Shown here one piece after another: positions 5,221 to 11,092 of a stretch of DNA of 11,092 nucleotides. The stretch spans positions 1 to 11,092 of the forward strand of contig JAPTWT010000326.1 in NCBI GenBank assembly GCA_028064935.1, read 5' to 3'. A model generated the notes under the pieces. It did no database searches. It saw only the letters and a list, made by a program, of their open reading frames with translations, and was not told where the DNA came from. The position numbers were made by a program, and so were the translations under genes. Each line of letters begins with the position of its first letter. The stretch's first letter is position 1. This DNA is from Gammaproteobacteria bacterium (GTDB taxonomy: Bacteria > Pseudomonadota > Gammaproteobacteria > Acidiferrobacterales > Acidiferrobacteraceae).

Positions 5221-6125
5221 ATACCTACATCGACCAGCACCGGGACACGTACGGGGTCGAGCCGATCTGCAAGGTCTTGCAGGTTGCCCCGTCGGCCTAC
5301 CGGCGTCATGCCGCCCGGCAGCGCAACCCTGAGCTGCGCAGTGCCCGGGCCAAGCGTGACGAGAGGCTGATGCCGCACATCGAGCGGGTCTGGCAAGCCA
5401 ACATGGAAGTCTACGGCGCGAGGAAGGTCTGGAAGCAGATGAACCGCGAGGATATCGTGGTGGCGCGCTGCACGGTGGAACGGCTGATGCGTCGTCTGGG
5501 TTTGCAGGGTGCGCGCCGTGGCAAGACCGTTCGCACCACGGCGCCTGATGTTTCAGCGCCTTGCCCGCTGGACCGGGTCAATCGCCAGTTCACGGCCGAT
5601 CGTCCCAACCGGCTCTGGGTCTCGGACTTCACGTATGTCTCGACCTGGCAGGGCTGGCTGTACGTGGCTTTCGTCATCGACGTGTTCGCCCGGCGTATCG
5701 TCGGCTGGCGCGTCAGCACCAGCATGACCACGGACTTCGTGCTCGATGCGCTGGAGCAGGCCCTGTACGCCCGGCAGCCCGATCCGGAGGATGACCTGAT
5801 CCATCACAGTGACCGAGGCGCGCAATACGTCTCGATCCGCTACAGCGAGCGGCTGGCCGAGGCCGGCATCGCGCCGTCTGTGGGCAGCAAAGGCGACAGC
5901 TACGACAACGCCCTGGCCGAGACGATCAATGGGCTGTACAAGGCTGAGCTGATTCATCGTCGTGGACCCTGGAAGACGCGGGAATCCGTGGAGCTGGCAA
6001 CCCTGGAATGGGTCTCCTGGTTTAACCACCAGCGGCTCATGGAACTGCTGGGCTATATCCCTCCGGCAGAAGCTGAGGCAAACTACTACAGGCAACTCAA
6101 CGGTCATACTGCTGTGGCAGCATGA
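5178..6125 (+). CDS. IS3-family OrfB integrase (made as OrfAB by frameshift)
   Basis: The catalytic half of the transposase. The frame is open from the slippery site. The characteristic OrfB beginning, [20 protein letters not shown], lies before the first in-frame TTG at 5277, which shows that the protein is normally made by frameshift and not from that codon. Numbering from 5277, an HTH_21-like segment covers 25-85. The retroviral integrase core has Asp117 (WVSDFTY), Asp179 (HHSDRGAQY) and Glu215 ([14 protein letters not shown]). The D-E gap of 35 residues is typical of IS3, and the C-terminal [20 protein letters not shown] is also diagnostic. It ends at TGA 6123-6125, 12 bp before the right inverted repeat. 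It appears intact. Confidence 0.93.
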   Translation, partial: FFRAGGARPQTEVINTYIDQHRDTYGVEPICKVLQVAPSAYRRHAARQRNPELRSARAKRDERLMPHIERVWQANMEVYGARKVWKQMNREDIVVARCTVERLMRRLGLQGARRGKTVRTTAPDVSAPCPLDRVNRQFTADRPNRLWVSDFTYVSTWQGWLYVAFVIDVFARRIVGWRVSTSMTTDFVLDALEQALYARQPDPEDDLIHHSDRGAQYVSIRYSERLAEAGIAPSVGSKGDSYDNALAETINGLYKAELIHRRGPWKTRESVELATLEWVSWFNHQRLMELLGYIPPAEAEANYYRQLNGHTAVAA

Positions 6126-6137
6126 CTTAAACCCAAC

Positions 6138-6164
6138 AGCCTCCGCGATACCCGGGGCGGTTCA
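6138..6164 (-). repeat. IS3 right terminal inverted repeat
   Basis: The reverse complement begins TGAACCGCCCCGGGT and matches the left end at 24 of 27 positions, the differences falling in the middle. The next bases outside (from 6165) are already IS21 istA coding sequence. Confidence 0.88.
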
Positions 6165-6166
6165 CA

Positions 6167-7600
6167 GCGGTAGCCGAATGCTTGGCTCGGGCTACCGCAG
6201 CAGGCTTTATAGGACCTCTACCCCATACCTTAAGCGATCAGGCACTTGAGGAACGCCTGTATCCGGCGGTGCCGACGATTACGCGTTATATCTCGCCTGA
6301 CTGCGCCGCCATGCATCAAGAGCTTAAACGCAAGGGTATGACCTTGCAGCTCTTGTGGAAGGAATACTGTGAGGTCCAGGGATCCAAGAGTTACGGCTAT
6401 ACGCAGTTCTGTGCCCTCTACCGGCGCTTCAAGGAGGGTCTTAAGCGCAGCCTCCGCCAAACCCATGTGGCCGGCGAGAAGTGTTTCACCGACTACGCGG
6501 GTCCCACGGTCCCGGTCGTGAACGGCACCACTGGCGAGATCCGCCACGCCCAGATCTTTGTCGCGGTATTGGGGTGTTCGAATTACACCTATGTCGAGGC
6601 CACCTGGACCCAGACCCTGCCCGATTGGGTGGGGAGTCACGCGCGGGCCTTCACCGCATTCGGTGGCGTCACACGTATCTTGGTTCCGGATAATTTGAAG
6701 GCCGCGGTGACAAAGGCGTGTCGTTACGAGCCGGAACTGAATAGAGTGGCGCAGGACTTTGCCAGTCATTACGGAACAGTAATAATACCGGCGCGTCCCT
6801 ATAAACCAAAAGATAAAGCGAAAGCAGAAAATGGGGTGCTCATCGTCCAGAGATGGGTGGTGGCTCGTCTGCGCCATCAGACATTCTTTACGTTAGCCGA
6901 GTTAAACCAAGCGATTCATCGCTTGGTGGCAGACATGAATATCCGTCCCTTCCAGAAGTTGCCAGGCTGTCGGCAAGAGGTCTTCGAGCGCTTAGACAAG
7001 CCAGCCTTAAAGCCGCTCCCCGTTGCCCCCTATGAGCTGGCCACCTAGAAGATTTGCAGAGTCCACATCGATAGCCATATCGAGGTGGCGGGGCATTACT
7101 ACTCCGTGCCTCAGGCCTTGTGTCGTCAACAGGTGGAGGTGCGGATCACGCATCACACGATCGAGGTCTTTTTTAAGCATCAACGGGTGGCGAGTCACGC
7201 GGTAAGCACCCTACAGGGCGCCCATACCACCGTTATCGACCATTTGCCCAAGGCCCATCAGAAACATCTCACCTGGACACCAAAGCGACTGTTGGATTGG
7301 GGGGCCTCAATGGGTCCGGCGACTCGCGCGGTAGTTGACTGGCAGTTGACCCATAAGCCCCACCCCGAACAAGGCTATCGCGCGTGTCTAGGTCTCTTGA
7401 GCCTCGCCCGTCGCTATACCCCGGAACGCCTAGAAGCGGCCTGTGTGCGGGCGATAGCCATTCCCAGTTTTACCCGTCAGACCGTGCTCTCGATCTTAAA
7501 AAAAGGTCTGGATCGCGCACCCTTGATCACCGCAGAGGACGATACACCAGACACCCTTCCGACCCACGCTAATGTGCGCGGACCGGGTTACTACCATTAA
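6167..7600 (+). pseudogene. istA: IS21 transposase IstA, 5'-truncated with an internal amber stop
   Basis: One continuous frame that meets IstA homology directly at the IS3 edge (AVAECLARATAAG resembles the end of the IstA HTH region). Numbering from the TTG at 6182, the DDE core has Asp104 (FTDYAG), Asp170 (VPDNLKAAV) and Glu216 (DKAKAENGV), with the 45-residue D-E gap expected for IS21. A TAG at 7046-7048 interrupts the frame in the sequence ELAT-stop-KICRVHID. Relatives have a tryptophan at this point (ELA-W-K), so it is probably a single G-to-A change of TGG. The frame resumes unchanged (HYYSVP, then the C-terminal domain) to TAA at 7598-7600. The missing N-terminal DNA-binding domain and the stop make it non-functional unless it is suppressed. 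Confidence 0.88.
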
Positions 7601-7647
7601 TCGATGATAACCCGTTTTACGTAAACACCACCAACACAGGAGACACC

Positions 7648-8388
7648 ATGTTATTACAACAGACCGTAAGCACCCTTAAAGCCTTAAAGCTCACCGGCAT
7701 GGCCCAGGCCCTCGAAGAACAAGAGAGCCAAGCCATTACCCAAGAACTGCCCTTTACCGATCGCTTGACGCTCCTTATGGATCGGGAGATAGCGCATCGC
7801 GATACCAAGCGCTTAACCCGCCTCCTCCAGTTGGCGCACCTAAAGCATGATGCTTGCCTAGAAGATATTGACTATCGGGCCCGGCGCAATCTGGACCGCT
7901 CCCGGATCGTGGCCTTGGGCAGTTGTGACTGGATCCGCCGCGGGCACCCGTTGCTGATTACCGGGCCCACTGGGGTCGGTAAGACCTGGCTTGCTTGCGC
8001 CTTAGCCCATCAGGCCTGTCGTCAGGGTCTCACCGTGCGGTATCTGCGCGTGCCGCGCTTCTTCGAAGAACTACGGGTGGCCCACAGCGATGGGAGCTTC
8101 AGTAAACGGATGGCTGCGCTGGCCAAGATCGATCTCATCCTTCTAGATGATTTCGGACTGGCGCCCCTGACTACCGGTCACCGTCATGATCTCCTTGAGC
8201 TTTTGGATGATCGCGCCGGCACGCGGAGCAGCATTATCACGAGCCAACTTCCGATAGTGAACTGGCATGAACATCTGGGCGACCCCACCGTGGCCGATGC
8301 CATCTTGGACCGTATCGTCCACAGTGCTCATCAAATTGCCTTACAGGGAGAATCTCTGCGGAAGACAAAACGCCCAACCCTTGACTGA
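7648..8388 (+). CDS. istB: IS21 transposition helper ATPase IstB
   Basis: A 246-residue AAA+ ATPase that normally assembles on target DNA and stimulates the IstA transposase. The N-terminal helical segment (1-70) begins LLQQTVSTLKALKLTGMAQAL, typical of IstB. Walker A GPTGVGKT is at 106-113, Walker B ILLDDFG at 164-170, and a sensor-1-like SIITSQ at 195-200. The end, DRIVHSAHQIALQGESLRK, is the family C-terminal signature. The length is normal and the frame intact. The ATG at 7648 has an AGGAG ribosome-binding site 6-7 bases upstream. With istA broken it has no partner in cis, but it could serve a related element elsewhere in the genome. Confidence 0.95.
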   Translation: MLLQQTVSTLKALKLTGMAQALEEQESQAITQELPFTDRLTLLMDREIAHRDTKRLTRLLQLAHLKHDACLEDIDYRARRNLDRSRIVALGSCDWIRRGHPLLITGPTGVGKTWLACALAHQACRQGLTVRYLRVPRFFEELRVAHSDGSFSKRMAALAKIDLILLDDFGLAPLTTGHRHDLLELLDDRAGTRSSIITSQLPIVNWHEHLGDPTVADAILDRIVHSAHQIALQGESLRKTKRPTLD

Positions 8389-8460
8389 TCGCGACCAGGG
8401 GGAGTAGAAACACAGCCACCAGCAAGAGGCGGATACCATAGTGGTCACCATCAAGCGAAA

Positions 8461-8490
8461 TGAGTGGGCGCGATCAGTGAAATACGCACA
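8461..8490 (-). repeat. IS21 right terminus
   Basis: In reverse complement the end reads TGTGCGTATTTCACTGATCG, then continues with GC-rich sequence to TCATTTCGC. It begins with TG, as family ends do, and lies about 70-100 bp after istB, the expected distance. The partner terminus has been lost, so the exact boundary and target duplication cannot be checked here. Confidence 0.6.
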
Positions 8491-8593
8491 ATTCTATGCC
8501 TGGCCGGCAGCGATCGCCCGCGAGATTATCTACAATGGCGTGACGAAGATCGTCGACCTTGCGCAGAACGTGGACGAGCTGGAGCTGCGATGA
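8491..8593 (+). pseudogene. C-terminal tail of a gene cut by the IS21 end
   Basis: Starting at 8492, 33 codons (FYAWPAAIAREIIYNG..., ending DELELR) run to TGA at 8591-8593. They have good codon use and an amphipathic helical look, with no start codon of their own. The frame starts exactly at the IS boundary, so it is best read as the surviving end of a protein interrupted by the transposon. It stops 34 bp before the SIR2 gene on the same strand and was probably its operon partner. The family is not recognisable from this fragment. Confidence 0.55.
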
Positions 8594-8627
8594 CGACGCG
8601 GTACAATAACTGGCAGAGGCTGCGGAC

Positions 8628-10145
8628 TTGAACGACTTTACCTACATTGACGAACAGGAGGGGGCCATTCTCGACGAGATGGCGGACCTGCTCGGCAAGC
8701 ACAAGCTTGTACCGTTTTTTGGCGCCGGCATCTCCCGTCCGCAATTGGGCTTCTCAGCCGCCGGGCTTGCGCAGCAAATGGCGGACCAGATCGAGCAGAG
8801 GTCCGGCACCCTATTGTCGGAGCTGTCGGACTCTTTCGCTGACAAGTTTGGCGAAGAGGCGTTCATCGGCTTTCTTAAGGAAAAGCTGGTGCTGTCCGAC
8901 TTCGACGACACAAAGGTTGCGGCCCACCGGCTCCTGCTCAGTCTGTCACTCAATCTTCTCTATACAACCAACCAAGACAATCTCTTCGAGCAGGTTGCCG
9001 AGCGCTATGGCCGATCATACCGACGCGTGGTAACGCTTTCGGATCTGAGCGACGCCATCCCCGGAGAGCCGATCCTCATCAAATTCCACGGCGACCCCGA
9101 CGTTCCCTCGTCGCTCGTATTTGGCAAGCGCTCCTACGAAGCACGCATCGAGTCGAAGGACCATCCTCTCGACATCAAGCTCCGCGCGGACTTACTCGGA
9201 AAGCGGCTTTTTTTCGTCGGCTACAGCCTGCAAGATGAGAATGTTGGCAAACTTCTGCGTAGTGTTCAGAATGCCTTTTCCGGGAAAATCCCACCATCCT
9301 ACCTCCTCGCCTACGAGTACGACCCCTCGATGGAGGAACTGAGCCGGACCTACGGCATCCAGGTCGTCAATCCGCGCCAGCTCTGCCCGAGCGCCCAGAC
9401 GAACGGCGAAGCCTTCGAGCGCTGCCTGAAAGCATTGTGTGACCGCACGATCAAGATTCAAGCCGGGCGCGGCCTCGACCTGCTGTTTCGAGACGAGAGG
9501 ATCAATCCAAGGGTGGCTATGGAGTTCGAAGTCGAAGTCGTCGCCGGGACCGTTGAAACCAAGTCTTTTCTCGACGCCGTTGCTGGCTTCCGTGCCGTTT
9601 TTGATCAAACAAGGGTACCCATCAGCCTGCAACAGAGGGTGACGGACGTCTTTTTGCGCCTGTGTCAGCGGGTTGACGCTACGAGTGACGCCGAAATGGC
9701 GGCTCTCAGGGCCGTCCTTTTCAATTTCCGCCTGCCGCCCCAATTTTCCTGTCAGGCCATGGCAGCGGTGATGGCGGCGTGCAACCAGCGGCCACCACCA
9801 CGCGCAGCCTTTGACGATTTCGGCGCGCTGCTCTGCCCGGCGCTTCCCGACGGCACTCGTCCGGTTGCCGCCGCATTGGCAATAACGATGATGCATAGCC
9901 GGGGAGAGGTGATTACCGACAATTTCCGAAATCTCGCGACTTCTTGGTTCCAGGGCTTTCAGGAACTCGACCCGAAGATTCTGGAATCGGTCAAGGCCAC
10001 TATTCCTCTCGCATGGTCTGGCACCAAGGCATCCGAATCTCCCTTGAATCGACCGCGTCTTCCGTTCCGTACGAAGGGGTTTCATGAGCTCGTGGCGCAG
10101 CTGACCGGACAGCTTCCGCAGAAATTTAAATCTCCGCGAGAATAA
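8628..10145 (+). CDS. SIR2-domain protein, probable defence NADase
   Basis: A 505-residue protein with an N-terminal SIR2-like (SIR2_2 type) domain. The motifs are FFGAGIS (30-36, NAD binding), TTNQDNLFE (113-121), IKFHGDPD (151-158, catalytic His154) and VGYSLQDEN (197-205). The Asn115 and His154 pair corresponds to the residues needed for NAD hydrolysis in bacterial SIR2 defence proteins such as ThsA and DSR. Residues from about 290 onward are helical and unrecognised, and are probably the sensing or oligomerisation part. The frame begins at a TTG at 8628, after an in-frame TAA at 8607, with a weak AGAGG upstream. An ATG at 8679 would remove 17 residues but keep the fold. The likely role is abortive infection by NAD depletion. 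Its upstream neighbour is only a fragment, so it may be an orphan effector. Codon use is more GC-rich than in the ubiquitin-like operon. Confidence 0.85.
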   Translation: MNDFTYIDEQEGAILDEMADLLGKHKLVPFFGAGISRPQLGFSAAGLAQQMADQIEQRSGTLLSELSDSFADKFGEEAFIGFLKEKLVLSDFDDTKVAAHRLLLSLSLNLLYTTNQDNLFEQVAERYGRSYRRVVTLSDLSDAIPGEPILIKFHGDPDVPSSLVFGKRSYEARIESKDHPLDIKLRADLLGKRLFFVGYSLQDENVGKLLRSVQNAFSGKIPPSYLLAYEYDPSMEELSRTYGIQVVNPRQLCPSAQTNGEAFERCLKALCDRTIKIQAGRGLDLLFRDERINPRVAMEFEVEVVAGTVETKSFLDAVAGFRAVFDQTRVPISLQQRVTDVFLRLCQRVDATSDAEMAALRAVLFNFRLPPQFSCQAMAAVMAACNQRPPPRAAFDDFGALLCPALPDGTRPVAAALAITMMHSRGEVITDNFRNLATSWFQGFQELDPKILESVKATIPLAWSGTKASESPLNRPRLPFRTKGFHELVAQLTGQLPQKFKSPRE

Positions 10146-10182
10146 CTGCCTAGCATGGCGCATCCCTTTGGGACCTAGCTCT

Positions 10183-10203
10183 CCTCGGCCGCCTTCGCCG
10201 AGG
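10183..10203 (+). terminator. hairpin downstream of the SIR2 gene
   Basis: CCTCGGC (10183-10189) and GCCGAGG (10197-10203) form a 7-bp GC-rich stem with a 7-base loop, 37 bp after the SIR2 stop. Only a short TT follows rather than a T-run, so it is at best a weak intrinsic terminator. Confidence 0.4.
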
Positions 10204-10376
10204 TTCGACGTGTGACCGCTCTAGGCTCGAAGGGTCCAACGAACGAATGTCCGCTACGGGTCGGGTGCCACTTTTCGCGGCTCACGAAAGTGGGCGCTCA
10301 GACACCGTGTTGCGTCCGGATGTCGGCAACCTGTGCGATACCGGTCGTCCAGCTGAGGCGACGCCACCGGCAGCTC

Positions 10377-10397
10377 CGGCCGACAACCTGCCGACTA
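10377..10397 (+). repeat. copy 2 of the 21-bp direct repeat
   Basis: Identical over 21 bases to 3503-3523 and in the same orientation, with divergent flanks. The two copies bracket the HNH gene, both IS elements and the SIR2 gene. Confidence 0.7.
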
Positions 10398-10546
10398 ATT
10401 ACTTGTGCGCCTGACCGTCCATTCCTCGGCCTCTGCGGTGGTTTGGGATCTGCGCCACCAACGGCCGCAATGCATAGGTCACCGGCCGTAGGACAGGGAA
10501 CCGTCCGGAATGACCGCTGCGCTCTTCCGGCTACAGCCGGACCCAA

Positions 10547-10636
10547 CCCCAAACCTGCCAACAGTTCACAGGCCCGCGAGCCGAGCGCGGTTTTTCCTAT
10601 CCCAGATCGACCGATAAGAAATATGGGCTTATCCAT
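10547..10636 (-). pseudogene. N-terminal fragment of a P-loop kinase or ATPase
   Basis: From the ATG at 10636 the minus strand encodes MDKPIFLIGRSGIGKTALG and about ten further plausible residues. It is a hydrophobic strand followed by a Walker A motif (GRSGIGKT) at the very N-terminus, as in shikimate kinase-like or other small P-loop kinases. A GAGG lies about 12 bases upstream. The frame continues to 10298, but after about residue 30 the translation turns into Arg/Pro-rich relic sequence with no Walker B or lid region. A gene cut soon after its start is the simplest reading; a chance match remains possible. Confidence 0.35.
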
Positions 10637-11092
10637 GTTAACGCGCGACCTCATTTGGTCCCGAGATTTCGGGTCTTTCCATTATTTTAGCGCCAATACT
10701 CCCCCTTTCCGGTTTGTTGATCTACGAGATAAGCTGGTGACCCCTTAGAGGGCGCGCCAGCCCACTGAAATACCATCACTTTCTGTTCCTTACCCGACCG
10801 CCAACTGTGGGCCTCGGCAAGCGCACCTATACACGACACACGGTCGCTAGTTCTTGAAGTGGCCGACGGCCAAGCCCCGGGCCATTTTTATCGCCTTTGC
10901 CCTCAAGCCTCTGGTTCTGGACCTTTTTCCCTGCTCACAAGAGGTTCGTCCGCAATCAACTGGATGGCGCGTCATATGGCTGCGTCGCAGGCGAACGTCA
11001 TCGTGCAGCGCTCACTTTTCCTGTAGCGAGAATGGCCCAGGTTGTTACAGAATCTCGCACGAGGTCCAAACAGATCGGCTTACTTCGGCTCG

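Larger units (their letters stand above)
4847..6164 (+). mobile_element. IS3-family insertion sequence, complete
   Basis: A 1318-bp element bounded by imperfect 27-bp inverted repeats that begin TGAACCGCCCCGGGT and end in the complementary sequence, 24 of 27 positions matching. It contains orfA and orfB joined by a -1 frameshift site, with a DD35E integrase domain, as expected for the IS3 family. It looks intact and potentially active. No 3-4 bp target duplication is visible: TCGA precedes the left end and CAGC follows the right end. The right end abuts the interior of an IS21 istA gene, so a deletion or rearrangement followed insertion. Confidence 0.93.
6165..8490 (+). mobile_element. IS21-family insertion sequence, left end deleted
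   Basis: The remains of an IS21 element: most of istA, complete istB, and the right terminus. The left terminal repeat and the istA HTH coding region are missing and are not found on the other side of the IS3 element. The right end is placed at 8490 because 8461-8490 has the look of an IS21 terminus: in reverse complement it starts TGTGCGTATTTCACTGATCG. Also, an unrelated reading frame begins immediately after it. With one end and the DNA-binding domain missing, the element should be immobile. Confidence 0.82.
10204..11092. other. largely gene-free decayed region
   Basis: No full gene is supported. An open frame on the plus strand at 10212-10748 has an unlikely, Pro/Arg/Cys-rich translation and no ribosome-binding site. 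The stretch carries the second copy of the 21-bp repeat and other GGCCG/GTCCGGA words typical of the relic DNA at 3423-3640. It also contains a short P-loop gene fragment on the minus strand (10547-10636). From 10740 to the window end I see nothing recognisable. Confidence 0.5.

Noticed and set aside
5553..6107. 184-codon minus-strand open frame opposite orfB
   Set aside because: A shadow of the IS3 integrase, with no motif.
4847..8490. IS3 and IS21 together as a composite transposon carrying cargo
   Set aside because: There is no cargo between them. The IS21 copy is simply truncated at the IS3 edge.
9192..10163. 323-codon minus-strand open frame opposite the SIR2 gene
   Set aside because: A long shadow caused by GC-rich codon use. 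The plus strand carries clear SIR2 motifs.
10212..10748. 178-codon plus-strand open frame
   Set aside because: The composition is implausible, there is no start signal, and it spans the repeat and the antisense P-loop fragment.
10850..11092. Open plus-strand frame running off the window end
   Set aside because: No start codon with a ribosome-binding site and no recognisable sequence, so it cannot be told from chance.

Overview
The window looks like an accessory (defence-island type) segment of a member of the Pseudomonadota, most likely a beta- or gammaproteobacterium. The support is the moderately high GC, the type of IS3- and IS21-family elements, and the sigma70-type promoters; no rRNA, tRNA or housekeeping gene fixes the taxon. 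All family assignments are by eye from motifs, without database searches.

Layout. (1) 1-361 is gene-free, decayed sequence. (2) 362-3364 is a divergent regulatory and effector module. On the minus strand are a Cro/CI-type HTH repressor (948-1301) and an ImmA/IrrE-type metallopeptidase (362-895). On the plus strand is a compact operon of a ubiquitin-like beta-grasp protein (1508-1756), a ThiF/E1-type adenylating enzyme with an extra N-terminal domain (1777-2967), and a Cys/His-rich DUF6527-type protein (2951-3364). The 206-bp gap between the two arms carries two back-to-back sigma70 promoters. It also carries three evenly designed operators of the form TGTCA-N7-TGACA (one degenerate), two of which sit on the two -35 boxes. 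(3) 3365-3859 holds a ribosome-binding site with an immediately truncated reading frame, then decayed sequence. (4) 3860-4654 (minus) is an orphan HNH-type nuclease. (5) 4847-6164 is a complete IS3-family element with 27-bp imperfect terminal repeats and a T TTT TTC frameshift site. (6) 6165-8490 is an IS21-family element beheaded at the IS3 edge, with an amber stop inside istA, an intact istB and a probable right end at 8490. (7) 8491-8593 is the in-frame C-terminal tail of a gene cut by the IS21 end, followed by a SIR2-domain NADase-like gene (8628-10145). (8) 10146-11092 has a hairpin, decayed sequence, and a small P-loop gene fragment on the minus strand; a 21-bp sequence in it recurs at 3503-3523.

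How the parts may work together. The most interesting unit is the ubiquitin-like/E1/DUF6527 operon under a repressor-peptidase pair. ImmA-type peptidases are known to cleave cognate Cro/CI-type repressors, so the likely logic is a stress- or phage-triggered switch that releases a protein-conjugation system. The SIR2 protein is probably a separate NAD-depleting defence effector whose upstream partner was destroyed by transposition. The HNH protein may be a third, unrelated defence or mobile-element nuclease. The IS elements and shared relic sequence explain why these modules lie side by side and why several neighbours are fragments.
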